From Whalleya microplaca (lineage: Eukaryota > Ascomycota > Sordariomycetes > Xylariales > Xylariaceae): 64,000 nucleotides of DNA. The notes beneath the pieces are model-generated. The model saw nothing but the letters and a program-made list of their open reading frames with translations. It did not search any database and was not told the DNA's origin. A program made the position numbers and the translations under genes. Location: contig MU385751.1 in assembly GCA_022497155.1 (NCBI GenBank), forward strand, positions 124,001-188,000. Reading direction: 5' to 3'. Position 1 is the stretch's first letter. Each line of letters starts with the position of its first letter. Below are positions 1 through 12,911 of the stretch, piece by piece.

Positions 1-3000
1 CAAGAGTCTTTGGAAACTCTGCCTTCTGAACACGCCCCATCCTGGTCCCTAAAAACTGAACTACTGAAAGAGCCTAGTTTCTCTCGAATTGGACAGGGAG
101 AAATTTCACAACCGCTGTGTACAGCCGTTCAGATTGCTCTGGTTGACTTGCTAAATGCTGCTAAGGTAAACCTAGCAGTAGTTGTTGGTCACTCGTCTGG
201 CGAAATTGCTGCTGCTTATGCCGCAGGTTATCTTTCAGCTAAAGATGCCATTCGCATTGCTTATTATCGTGGGTTGTTTCTAAAGCTAGCTGGAACGTCC
301 GGCCAGTCCAAAGGCGCCATGATAGCAGTAGGGACATCATACGAAGATGCGCAAGAACTATGCGAGTTGCCTTCCATGGAAGGTCGAATTTGCGTTGCTG
401 CCAAGAACTCGCCAACAAGTTTAACACTTTCAGGAGATACCGACGCTATAGAAGAAGCTAAAGAAATATTAGAAGATGAAAAGAAATTCGCAAGAATTTT
501 GAAGGTCGATAGAGCGTATCACTCTCATCACATGCTCCCATGTGCGGCTCCTTACGTGGCAGCTCTCCAAAATTGTGGTATTGAGACTCAAAGTCCATCC
601 CGCGATCATCCGGCCTGGATTTCAACTGTCATCGGAGAGAACATTGAGGCTACAGGTTTACCTCATCTGGGATCCAGCTACTGGGCTGACAATATGGTCC
701 ATACAGTGCTCTTTTCTCAAGCTATTGAGTATGCCACTGGTGCATATGGTCCCTTGGACGTGGTGGTTGAGATAGGGCCCCATCCGGCCTTGAAGGGGCC
801 CGCCTCTGAGACTATCCAAGACATATATGGCCAGGAGATCCCCTATATTGGCACTCTCATTCGAGGAAGTAATGATGTCGAGGCAATGTCAGATGCTCTA
901 GGTTCGCTTTGGAAACTATTTGGTCAGGTAGCCGTGGACTTTGCCGCATTCGACAAAGTAATTCATGACACTCGGCCCCCGAAACTTCTTAAAGGACTTC
1001 CAACATATTCATGGGTTCACGACCGTATATATTGGCATGAAACACGATATTCCAAAGCTTACAGGGTCAATGGGGGTGCGCCCCATCAATTACTCGGAAC
1101 CATTTGCCCAGAAGCGACAGAAAATGAACACCGATTTAGAAATTACCTCAGCCCACGAGAAGTCCCAGTAAGTAGCATTCAGTCTCCTCATTTCCCTTTA
1201 TATCCTGTTTCTAGAGAAAATGTTGCCTATCTAGGTAAAATCCTCCTAAATCAGGTCTTCAATCACCCAAATATTCGTCAACCTAGAACGAGAAAATGCT
1301 GACTTGGGATTTTGAAGTGGTTAGCACAACACCAAGTTCAAGACCAGATTGTATTTCCAGCGGCAGGTTATGTTTCATCAGTTGTTGAGGCCATTGCTCG
1401 ATTGTACCCAGTCGAGACTATGGATTTAATTGAGTTATCTGACATAACAATCGGCCAAGCTCTCTTCCTGCCAGAAGAGAGTGGGGTGGAGACTTTACTG
1501 TCACTCAAGCTAATCAATGATCATTCTAACTATAAAGATTTCGTCTTCAGTTTCTATTCTTGTAATGATCGAGAATCAAATGCAACGATAGAGAATGGAT
1601 CTGGGAAGCTTCGACTGATACAAGGAGCTCCATCGAGTGACTCCCTGCCATCCCCATACAATGCCCCTAGAAGCCAACTTGTCGATGTGGAGACAGAGAG
1701 GTTTTACGGTGCCGCCCGTGAGCTAGGATTTGGCTACGAGGGACCATTCCATTCATTGTGTAAAGCCAGCCGAAAAGCTGATGAAGCTATCGGCCTTCTT
1801 GAAGTTCCAGAGTATCATGATGTCGATGAGTCTGGGTTGATCATCCACCCTGGGATTTTGGATAGCGCTGTCCAATCCATCCTACTTGCCTATTGTTACC
1901 CTGGGGATGGACGAATGCGTCACCCTCATGTGCCGACTAGAGTTGACCGGATACGCATAAGCTTGTCGGCTTGTCGAGACTCTACTAGCCAATCCGGTAC
2001 TAAGCTGCCATTCTACTCATGCATAACTAGTCATCAACCTGCAGGTTTCGTGGGAGACGTCGAGGTTCATTCCGCACGCGGAAACCACACGATTATCCAG
2101 CTACAGGGCTTACACGAAACCTCTTTAATCCCCCCCTCACCCGATAACGATGTGAACCTCTTTTCCGAAATGGCATGGGGTCCGGAGGTGCCCACCGGGA
2201 CTACTTTCAACTGGGAAGATGATGAATTCGAGAATGATCGTACCTTTTCTCTCTTACTTGAGAGAGTGGCTTACTTCTACCTTCGGAAGCTTGGAAAATG
2301 CCTCCCACAGACTGAGCGACGTGATTTGCGATGGCATCATACCCGCCTGTTGAATTATGCCGACCGTTGCTTAGAACGGGTTGCGGCTGGTATGCATCCT
2401 TTTGCACAGAAGGAATGGGCATTATATTCAGAAGAGGATATTCTTGATATAATCCAGCGGTGAGTCTACATCGTGTTCACGCCGGACAGGGCATATTTAT
2501 TTGGACTAACGTGGCGCTATAGATATCCATCAAGCATAGACTTACGTTTAATGAAATCCGTTGGGCATTGTCTACCGCACACGCTACGAAGCGGGATTGA
2601 CATATCGGAGGTGCTGGCACAAGACAACGTGATCAATAGCTTCCGTGCGCACACCTTTGGGGTAGTCACATACTATAAGGATGTCGCACGCATGGTAAAG
2701 CAATTGAGCCACCGTTTCGCTCATATGGACATTCTAGAAATCGGTATGTCTAACATATGATTTATTATTGGTATGAAATCATTTACTAAGATGCCTAGGT
2801 TCTAACGCCGAAGGATCAACAGCCTCGATCCTTGGGGAACTTGACGGTAATTTTGGCTCGTATACCTACACAGATATTTCCAGCGATTATTTGGAGAAAG
2901 CCCGAGAGAAATTTACTCAATACAGCTCTCGAATGAGCTTCAAGGTCCTAGATATCGAGCAGTCGATCGCAGGCCAAGGCTCCGAGGAATCTTACGACCT

Positions 3001-6000
3001 TGTAATCGCATGCTTAGTGCTTCGCGGTACAAGGAACTTAGAACAGTCGCTAAGTCAAGTTCGAAAGTTATTGAAGCCTGGCGGCTATCTGATTCTACTT
3101 GAGATCACTGATAATGGAGCTCTGCGTTTCGACTTGCTTTTTGGAGCTCTACCGAACTGGTGGATTGGCCATGATGACAGACAAGAGCCGCCACCATGTG
3201 TCTCAATCGAAGTATGGGAAGGCCTCTTACGTAGGGCAGGCTTCTCAGGCGCCGATGCTATCACTTCTCACAGTCACGCTTACCCGACACCGTTTGCTGT
3301 TATGGCCTGCCAAGCTGTTGATGTACAGGTCGAATTCTTGCGCGAACCACTGGCGCCAAACATTAAGTCCCTTGGGTTGAAGTATCTAACCATTGTCGGC
3401 AGCGAGGATATGAGCCATACACTCTATGAAACTGTACGAAAGCAGTATGGCTTCATTCAATGTATCATGTCTCTGGCCGATATTGCTACGACTGAGCTAC
3501 CATTCCTCGGAAGCGTAGTTAGCCTAGTAGACCTCGAGGAGGTGTCAGTGTTCCAAAACATGACAGACACGACACTGAAAGCCATCCAACAAATTTTCAA
3601 ACAAAGCAAGAGCGTTCTGTGGGTTAGTCAAGGTGCTCGGTCAGAAAACCCCTACAAGAATATGTTCTTGGGCGTCCAAAGGACTGTTGCGCTGGAAATG
3701 ACTCATGTTCAGATTCAGACCCTCGAGTTTGCTACACCTGGCGAAGTTGATTTCACCATTGTCGCTAAAAGGCTCTTACAGCTCGAAGCATTGGGTGTCT
3801 GGGAGGAAAGGAACCAGCTAAGGAACCTCCTATGGCACAATGAACCCTACACGCTTATTCAGGACGGAAGAGTCATGATACCACGCCTATATCTCAATCA
3901 TGACAGAAATTGTCGATACAATTCTAATCGCAGGCTCTTGACACGCAGTGTTGATTGCAGAAATACATCTCTCTCCATTCGTCGACACGGGTTACAACTT
4001 TCCATTGAAGAGAAGAGGGCGGCAGAAAGCTTACATGGTACCAGTGGGATCCAGCTCAGTATTTCATTATTGAAAGCGGTCCGCATTACGGAGGCAAGCA
4101 GCGCATTTATTTCTGTTGGCAACCTTGTTGAAACGGGTGATCGTGTCATCGTTCTGTCAGATTCTCTAGACTCTCGTGTTTACGCCCCTGTAGCCTGGAC
4201 ATTGCCCGCACCGAAGTCTCGCGAGCATGCTCTGAATGCTCTGGTATCTCTATACACGCAGATTCTAGCCCGCGGTATCCTTGCAACAGTCAATCAAGGA
4301 AAAGCAATCGCTGTCTTCAACCCGGGGTATACGCTAGGGGAAACACTCGCGAAGCTTTCACCTGAAAACGGAATCCGATTGGTTCTACTAACTACTAAGG
4401 CGAAAAGCTGCACGCAACCGTGGACATTTGTTCACTCACGAGCGACGAGACGATCTATTCAACGAGTATTGCCCAGTAATATTTCTACTTTCGTCGACAT
4501 GGATGAGCAAAGCGAAACATCTAGCTTAGTTCAAAGTTGTCTGCCATCGAACTGCCAGAAGTTCAAGCAATCAGACCTAATTGGGGACTCCTCCCGGCTT
4601 GATAGTAGCCCTACTGGCATACGAGAAGTATCTGAGCATATTCAATTGGCATGGCTTGGTTGTTTAACAGGTAATTCCGTGAAGATTGATACAGAAGCGT
4701 TACTGAGACTAGACTTGGATGATATAACTTGGAATAAGTCACCAGCTCAAGGACAGGCAGTTATATCTTGGGATGATCACACCTCTGTAAATATTCAGGT
4801 TCAGCCAGCTAGTAGGCAAATGTCTTTTTCCCAGGACAAGACATACTGGCTTGTTGGCTTGACGGGTGGTCTTGGTCTTTCTCTTTGCCAATGGATGGTG
4901 AAGCGTGGTGCCAGGTATATCGCGCTCTCGAGTCGTAACCCAAACATTTCACATGAATGGCTTCTTGAAATGGCGGCTCAGGGCTGCACTATCCGAGTCT
5001 TTTCCAAGTAAGTTTGACATTCAACAAAGCCAATAACTTGCAGTCACATACTAATGTCACATTTTACTCTCAGTGACATTACAAGCCTGCAGTCCGTACA
5101 AGACCTTCACCGGAAAATTGTTGAGACCATGCCTCCGATCGCCGGTGTGGCTCAAGGAGCAATGGTGCTCCACGACACAATATTTCCTGAGCTCGATATC
5201 GAGCGGCTAGACAAGGTCACCAAGCCCAAAACCGCCGGCAGTATTCATTTAGACCACATCTTTAAGGAGGATACGCTCGACTTCTTCGTATTTTTCTCCT
5301 CGATTGCCTATGTTGCCGGAAACTCAGGCCAGAGTGCCTACTCTGCTGCAAATGCTTTCATGGCTAGCTTAGCTGCAAACAGACGTAACCGGGGACTTGC
5401 AGCCTCGGTTGTCAACATTGGTGCTGTGCTGGGAAATGGTGTCGTATCTCGAGAACTGACTCGTGAGAAGCAAGCCGCCTTATACAAGGCTGGTCTCTCT
5501 CTCCTGTCTGAACAAGATTTCCATGAGATCTTTGCTGAGGGGGTCCTTGCTAGCCCTCCTGGAACTTCTGGCACGTTCGAGATTACGACTGGACTTCGCC
5601 TCGAGGATAATGAGAATGATTGGAGAAACTGGGATAATAATCCAATTTTTCAGCATTTAAATTCTAAAGCAACCAATCTGATGGCCAGTGATGTGGGTAG
5701 TAAACCCGGTGTTGCTATCAAAGCACAGCTTCTGGAAGCAACGAGCAAAGAGCAGGTATTTGAAATATTGAAAGGTAACTCCATCCGTGCATTCCAAATA
5801 TGGCTCAATTTCTAACTACTCAGATGGCTTCCTTGCCAAGTTGCATGCCGCGCTCCAAGCCGACCTCGACAAACCTATGATAGACTTAAGCCCCGATGAA
5901 TTAGGCGTCGACTCGCTCGTTGCCGTCGATATACAGTCATGGTTTCGCAAGGAGCTTGGGATTGATGTCCCCGTCTTAAAAGTTCTGAATGCTCCCTCAA

Positions 6001-9000
6001 TCTATGGCCTTCTACGTTCCGCACAGGAACTGTTGGAACAAAATGCGACACCCAATCTCAAGAGTGACGATCCACCAATATCAGAACCTAATATTGCAGA
6101 TACTACAAGTGTTGAAGAGCCTTCAAGTCTAGTTGTAACAAATCTACACAGACTAGGAGCAGCATCAGCCTCAACATCTAGTTCCTCTAGCAATCATGAC
6201 CCTACCCCTAGTATTTCGGAACCAGAGTCCGAGAATCCCAATTCAAGTTTAGGTACTTCGCCGCGGTCCTCAGCGATGCTTGATGCAAAAGATGTATCGA
6301 CATTGTCTCTAAAGTTTGTGACTGCTTTTGAGAGAAGTGTCCCTATGTCATTTGCGCAATCTCGATTCTGGTTTCTCAGATTATTCGTGGAGGATCCGAC
6401 CGCTTTCAATGTTATATCAGTCATACAGGTTAAAGGTCGCATTGATGTTGGGAAGCTTGGAATTGCTGTCGCTTCTGTCGGACAACGACATGAGGCTATA
6501 CGGACCGTATTCTATACAGATGAGGTCACCAAACGCCATATGCAAGGCATCTTGCCAACTTCCCCACTGCGTCTCGAGTATGCCACTGCCAATGACGACG
6601 AAATTGATGACTCTGTCCAAGAGATGCAGAGACACGTTTTCGATCTTTCAAAAGGAGAAACTGTGCGACTCAAATTTCTGTCCTCGTCCGAAAATATTCA
6701 TTACATGGTCTTTGGGTACCACCACATTGCCCTAGATGGAATCGGACTGAAGATCTTCTTCGATGATCTGGACAAAGCTTACAAAGGATTACTTGACACC
6801 AACGGTGTAGGCATGTTACAGTATGCCGACTTTACAATAAGGCAGATCCATGACCTAGAGAAAGGCTCTTGGCAAACACAACTTGACTATTGGCGTAACC
6901 AATTCTCTAACCTACCACCTCCTTTACCCTTGTTGCCACTATCACGTCAAGTCACACGACCAAACAACTCAACATACAATTCACGTTCCGTTAAGTTTAT
7001 ACTAAGCTACGAATTGAAGGGCCAGATTGAGCAATGTTGCCGCCGGTTCAAAGTCACAGCCTTCCATTTTTATCTGGCTGTCTTTCGTGTTCTATTATTT
7101 AGATATACCAAGGATGCAGCTGGTGATATATGCATCGGCATCACAGATGGGAATCGAAAAGATGCGGACGTGTTGCACAGCCTTGGCCTCTTTTTGAACC
7201 TCCTTCCTCTACGATTCCTCCGCAATTCCAACCAGAACTTTGCAGACCTTCTAAGAGATGTCAAAGTCACTAGCGATGATGCATTCGCAAACTCTCGGGT
7301 CCCCTTTGATCTGCTCCTCAATGAACTGAATATTCCACGATCACTATCGTACAGTCCTCTTTTCCAAGCACTGTTGAACTACCGCCAGAATATTCAGGAA
7401 GCCCGGCCTTTTTGTGGATGCGAGGCGAAGGGGGAATTGGTCTCTGGCGGACAAAATGCGTACGATATCAGTGTTGATGTTCTTGACAGCAACGTAGGAG
7501 ATAATCTAATCTCCATTGCTGTAAATGGAGATTTATACACCGAAGAAAATGCGGAAACCCTCAAACGGAGCTACCTTAGTTTGTTACAAGGTTTCGCACA
7601 AAATCCAGCAGCTCGAATTGTCTGGCCCTCACTTCACCTCGAGGAGGATACGAAAGCCGGGATCGAGTATGGCCGAGGTTAGTGTTTCAACTTCTCTTAG
7701 CTAAACATCGTGTCTGTAGCTATACTGATACTTGCCAATTATAGGACCCGAGCATCAATCTCAGTGGCCTATGACGATAGTGGACCGCATTGACGAAATG
7801 GTTGAAGCCTACGGGGATAGAATCGCCCTGAAGGATGGCATCAAGCAGAGTATCACGTACAGTCAGATGGCAAGCCACGTACATACGCTAGCATTGGAGC
7901 TTTTAGATCGCGGGGTTGGCAATGGTTCCTGCGTTGGGATTTTCCAGATGCCAGGAACAGACTGGATCTGCTCATTACTGGCTGTCTTGCGTACAGGAGC
8001 TACTTGTGTCCCATTCGAGCTTCAAGTAGGTCTGGATCGATTGCTTCTCATGGCAAAAGATTGTCGACCAAGCTTGATCTTAGTGGATACAAGAACTGCG
8101 GTCAATAGCGGCTTCTTGAAAGAGACGGGTGCGCGAGTGCTTGATATTTCAAGCCTTCCAATCCGCTTCGAAAAGCATGGCCTATCAAATCATGCGAAGC
8201 CAACTGATACAGCCATTATCGCATACACGAGTGGATCCACGGGTGTGCCAAAGGGTGTAATTCTGAAGCATGCCTCCTATACGAATTTCTTCGAACTCTC
8301 TCCACCAAGGTGGGGATTCTCAGAGGGCAAGGAGATCGTTTTGCAGCAATCTTCGTACGCCTTTGACATGTCTATTCTGCAAATTTTCACTTGTCTCGGA
8401 TATGGTGGTACATTGGTTGTCCTTGATGATACCAAGCGACGTGATCCCGTAGCTATTTGCGAAACAATACTGTCTGAATGGGTCACGTTCACATTCGCGA
8501 CTCCGACTGAATATCTCGCTTGGTCTCGCTACGGAGAAGACTTGCTGAGAAAGTCACAATGGCAGGGTGCATTAAGCGGTGGCGAGCCAATGACTAGAGC
8601 AGTGATACAGGCATTCAGGTCACTAACTAAGCCTCAACTCCGCTTGGTTAACTGTTATGGTCCAGCTGAAGCAACAATCGGCTGTGCCGACAACATTGTT
8701 CCCTACACCGAGGATCATGACTTGAATTTTGCCCTTGCACCTCTTCCCAACTACACAATTCACATTGTTGATGAAACCTTGAACCCTGTACCAGCTGGTG
8801 TGCCAGGTCAAGTTGTAATAGGAGGTGCGGGAGTTGCGGAAGGTTACCTAAACCAAGAGCATCTCACCTCCTCAAAATTTCAGCTCAACAAAAGAGCTAG
8901 CCCCTTCTTTGAGACTCAAGGATGGTCAACGATTCATTTATCAGGGGACTACGGGCGCTTCAATGCTGACGGTGGCCTACTACTACAAGGTAGGATTCAA

Positions 9001-10653
9001 GGAAGCACACAAATCAAGATAGCAGGGATCAGAATGGACTTGGAAGACATCGAGAACACCATCATCGAAGCCATGAAATCCAGCGTCCGTCAAGTTGTCA
9101 TCTCCCCACGCAAAAGTCCAAATTCCGACAGTCAGTTCCTTGTCGCGTTTGTCGTACTATCCGATACATTGCAGTCAACAGACCGAGATGCGTTCCTAGC
9201 AGAACTTCCACAGAAAATCCCTTTACCACAGTACATGCGACCATCCATGGCCGTAGCACTTGATGATATTCCAAAAACGCCCTCCGACAAGGTAGATCGG
9301 GACGCAATTAATTCAATAGAATTACCAGAGCGCACACAATCTAGTGTTGAGAAGGTCAATACGGACCTTAGCGAGCTCGAGGATATGCTCTGGTGCCTGT
9401 GGGAGGAAGCGCTTCCTCGGGATGGCACACTCCACCATAATGTTGATCGAAACACAGATTTCTTCAATGTCGGAGGGAGCTCACTTTCATTGATTAACTT
9501 GCAAATTCTAATCAAAGAGCGACTTAAGATTACAGTGCCAATCTTCCAACTTTTCCAAGCCATTACCCTCGGCCAAATGGCAGAAATGCTTCAGAATCAA
9601 CAGCCCACGGAGGCAATTCAGCAGGCTCCCATCAACTGGCAACAAGAACTCGAGATTTCTCCTGAGCTTGCTGTAGTCATTGAGGGTGATATTGCTCGAC
9701 GGTCCACAACTCCTCACGCAAATGTAGTCCTCACAGGAGCCACAGGCTTCCTGGGTAAGGAAATCCTACGCCAACTCCTTAATGATAGCAAGGTCACAAA
9801 GGTCTACTGTATCGCGGTGCGGAAGCCTAGGGAACAGCTGCCAGATCTCTTCATGCAGCCAAAAGTCGTCGTCTATGAAGGAGATCTAGGTACCACGCAG
9901 CTTGGTCTCTCCAACGAAGACGCCGTTACCATCTTTGGCGAAGCGGACGTAGTGATACACGCGGGCGCCGACGTCTCGTTCATGAAAACATACCAAAGCC
10001 TGAAACTTGTCAACGTCGCATCGACGAAGGAGCTTGTCCGACTTTGTCTGCCGCGCCGCCTACCCTTCCACTTTATCTCGTCCGCCACCGTCGCCCGCCT
10101 CTCGGGCCAGGAATCTTTCGGGCCGGTTTCTGTTGAACAGTTTTCTCCTGTCAGCGATGTAGATGACGGGTACACAGCGGCGAAGTGGGTCAGTGAGGTG
10201 TTTCTCGAGCGTATCAGCCGCCAGTTCGGCTTGCCCGTGGTCGTGCACCGCCCAAGCAGCATTACGGGTGAGGATGCACCGGAGTCAGATCTCATGAGCA
10301 ACTTAATGAGGTTCGCAGAAAAGACGAAATCGATTCCTAACCCAAGCTCCCTACATGGGTGGTTTGATTTTGTCTCAGTACAGGCCGTTGCTAGCACTAT
10401 TTTGGAGAAGGTGATGGCAGGCGGCAGGCAAGGCATTCAATATAAGTACGAGTCGGGAGAAATGATAATTGAAGTGGGCAAGCTAAGGGATATTATAGAA
10501 TCCAGGACGAGGGAACCGATCAGGATCCTCCCTCCAATGGATTGGCTAGAAGCTGCTGCGCAAGCTGGTATGAATTCGCTTTTGGTTGTTTACCTGCGCC
10601 GGACGCTTGGTAAACCGTTGCTTTTTCCGCGGCTATTGAAGGGCGAGACATAG
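1..10653 (+). CDS. Hybrid PKS-NRPS (5' truncated): AT-DH-MT-KR-ACP-C-A-PCP-R
   Basis: Partial megasynthase; the KS and the start of AT lie left of the window. Exons by splice signals: <1-1167, 1318-2459, 2523-2743, 2799-5007, 5074-5774, 5824-7677, 7745-10653, summing to 3401 codons with one frame throughout. Domains in order: AT with GHSSGE at 187-204; DH (about 1080-2110) with HQVQDQIVFP and HPGILDSAVQ; methyltransferase (about 2520-3310); KR (about 4840-5560) with GLTGGLG, a Ser of FFSS and QSAYSAAN; ACP with GVDSL near 5905; a Ser/Thr-rich linker (about 6050-6290); condensation domain with HHIALDG at 6720-6740; adenylation domain with YTSGSTGVPKG, NCYGPAEAT and SDKVDRD; PCP with GGSSL near 9475; thioester-reductase domain with TGATGFLG and YTAAK. 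There is no embedded ER, so a partner ER is needed; one lies at 16533-17689. It should build a methylated or unmethylated reduced polyketide, couple it to an amino acid and release it through R. The product is unknown. Confidence 0.95.
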
Positions 10654-11264
10654 TACTACGAAATTAGTTATCCTTTATCTACTTTTTTATTTCATTCCTC
10701 ATCTGGGTTTGTAGGTTTCTATCTTTCAAGTGAATTTCTCTGGTGGGTAAGGAACTGGGATATCGAGCACTTGAGAGGGGTCTATATATAAAGTATAGAT
10801 TACATCTTGTGGATATATCCCATCACACAGAACGATGTTAAGACCTGTAGATCCATGAGTGATCATTCGATTTCTAATAGAGCGATAAATGAAACACTAT
10901 ATCTTGCCACGCAGATAAGAATATGACAGTGTGGTACATATGTATGTTTAGCTTGAAGTTAGTGATTTTTGTTCGACCCCTACTGTGGAAAAGGGGCAAA
11001 CAGTTGTGAGTCTTCTTGGAATGTTGGGCATATGCTCCAGTGGTGACATTGTCTTTCTTTACTTAGAATGAATCCATGCTATCGTGAAGCCCCTCTGACA
11101 TGTTCAAAATACGGCCGGTCAAGTCTCTTTAGTTGTCGCAAAACGCACACAGAGTGACAAGATGCTGTGTCGGACCAAGAGGCTCAAATTATATCTAGTA
11201 ATTCAAGGGATATGTCAGACTCTATCAAGTCTCCTGGTAGATCCAGAGAGGCGTAGTCAAATAA
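10654..11264. other. Intergenic, convergent 3' ends of PKS-NRPS and MFS genes
   Basis: Both flanking genes end here, so the stretch should hold two 3' UTRs. No open reading frame with gene-like features, repeat or RNA gene was seen. Confidence 0.6.
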
Positions 11265-12911
11265 TCAAGGCGTTTGTTTCTTTTCCTTCTCAAGCCCAAA
11301 ATCTGTTTCCAACTCCTTACGCATAACCACTTCCCTCTCCAAAAACACGACCAGGAATGAGATACCGGCGAAAATGATACTCAGTTGCCAGACTCGTTGT
11401 AAACTCATACTGTACACCTGTATGACCTGGTCCCTAGTTATGCCCGTGAGCGTATTAGTAAATGACGAAGCTGCCTGTGCGTAAGCCTGGCCGCCGCCAA
11501 GCATATTGCGAGTCTGCTCGTCCTCTATAAGATATCGAAGTTGTTCGAAGCGGTCATTGAAGATTGCTGCGGGGATTGAAATGCCCCATATCGTGCCAAG
11601 GCTACGAATGAAGGCCCACGCAGCCGTGCTGGAAGCCGTGTCCTTGTCTGAAAGTTTTGCTTGTACTGCTGGAAGAAGGCAGGTTATGGGAGCACCGATT
11701 CCGACTGCAAAGAAGATCTCAAATACAGCCCAGAGCGCGTCGTGCGAGTTCTCGTCCAGGATTGAGCTGAGACCACAGGCCAGTGTACACATAGCGAACC
11801 CGACCAGGTGGATCGGCCTGTAGCGGCCTATCTTTGCCATTACATTCCCTGAGATGGCCGCAGCAAAAGGAAATGCGCAAACGTAAGGTAAGAGCCGGAT
11901 TCCGGAGTGAAGTGGATCGGAACCTAACACAGCCTGGAAGTAAACGGGAAGCATATATACCACCCAAATGGCAAAAAGGCAATTCGTGAAGGTGAGGAAG
12001 AACGCAGCGGCTGAAGTCCTATTCGCAAAAAGTCGAAGAGGAATCAGAGGCTCCTTGGACCACGGCGTGGCCTCCCAAACTATGAATAGACCCAGACCAG
12101 CATGGCCAACGACAAGAGCAGCTATTACGCCTGAGTCGGACCATGGCTTCAATGATCCTCCATAAGCTAGGGCCCAGAGAATAGAGACCGTCGAGCCAAC
12201 GATGATGCCAGTGCCGATCCAATCAACACGCCGTATGCGATGGAGGAAGCTGCCTTCTCTGCGGTGTGAAAGTCTAAGCCATATCAAAAGGATTCCTATA
12301 CAGAGACCTCCAAGGGGGAGATTGAGCCAAAATATCCATCTCCAAGCCCCAGCACCAGTCAAGGCGCCCCCAAATAACGGACCCAAAGCCGCAAAGATTG
12401 TAGCAACGCCGAAGATAATGCCCATATACTTGCCACGATCTCGAAGAGGTACGAGGTCGCAGATTATGAGATCGACCATCATATTAATGCCTCCAGCACC
12501 AACACCCTGAACACCTCGAGCCGCGATGAACATTGCAGCCGTAGATGCGCCCCCACAAAGCCCACTCCCCAGAACGAAGATTGCCACGGTACTGATGAAC
12601 ACCCATCGTCTGCCCCATAAGTCCGATAGCTGGCCGAGTAAAGGCTGAAATGCGGCGGTCGTCAGAAAGTAAATGTTCACCGTCCAAACGTAATTTGGCC
12701 CTAACTCCAACTCTGCTACAATCGTAGGTAGGGCTGTCGAAACGGCGGAGCCATCAAGGGCGCTGACGATGGCGGATAATATGATAGCTACAACGATGAG
12801 CCAGAATTGCAGTCCGTAGTTCCCTGCCTGGACTGGTATATCTTCATTTTTAACAGGCTGCTTTTCGATGCTTGGCTCGGTATTGGACTCTGAAATTTGG
12901 GTCGCCGACAT
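11265..12911 (-). CDS. MFS exporter, DHA2 (14-TM) drug:H+ antiporter type
   Basis: A 548-residue single-exon membrane protein. After a hydrophilic N-terminus of about 32 residues come many hydrophobic segments. Family motifs are visible: LDGSAVSTALPTI in TM1, GQLSDLWGRRW (motif A, loop 2-3), RGVQGVGAGG (motif B, TM4) and GPLFGGALTGAGAWRWIFW (motif C, TM5). Length and motif set match the DHA2 family of fungal multidrug and toxin efflux pumps in the plasma membrane. It sits between the PKS-NRPS and the P450 and shares a 580-bp divergent promoter region with the latter, so it is most likely the product exporter or self-protection pump. Substrate cannot be read from sequence. Confidence 0.93.
   Translation of the reverse strand: MSATQISESNTEPSIEKQPVKNEDIPVQAGNYGLQFWLIVVAIILSAIVSALDGSAVSTALPTIVAELELGPNYVWTVNIYFLTTAAFQPLLGQLSDLWGRRWVFISTVAIFVLGSGLCGGASTAAMFIAARGVQGVGAGGINMMVDLIICDLVPLRDRGKYMGIIFGVATIFAALGPLFGGALTGAGAWRWIFWLNLPLGGLCIGILLIWLRLSHRREGSFLHRIRRVDWIGTGIIVGSTVSILWALAYGGSLKPWSDSGVIAALVVGHAGLGLFIVWEATPWSKEPLIPLRLFANRTSAAAFFLTFTNCLFAIWVVYMLPVYFQAVLGSDPLHSGIRLLPYVCAFPFAAAISGNVMAKIGRYRPIHLVGFAMCTLACGLSSILDENSHDALWAVFEIFFAVGIGAPITCLLPAVQAKLSDKDTASSTAAWAFIRSLGTIWGISIPAAIFNDRFEQLRYLIEDEQTRNMLGGGQAYAQAASSFTNTLTGITRDQVIQVYSMSLQRVWQLSIIFAGISFLVVFLEREVVMRKELETDFGLEKEKKQTP

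Noticed and set aside
1168..1302. Reading frame continues past 1167 to a stop at 1302
   Set aside because: The extra residues do not resemble a DH domain, a GTAAGT donor sits at 1168, and the conserved HQVQDQIVFPAAGY resumes after the AG at 1317.
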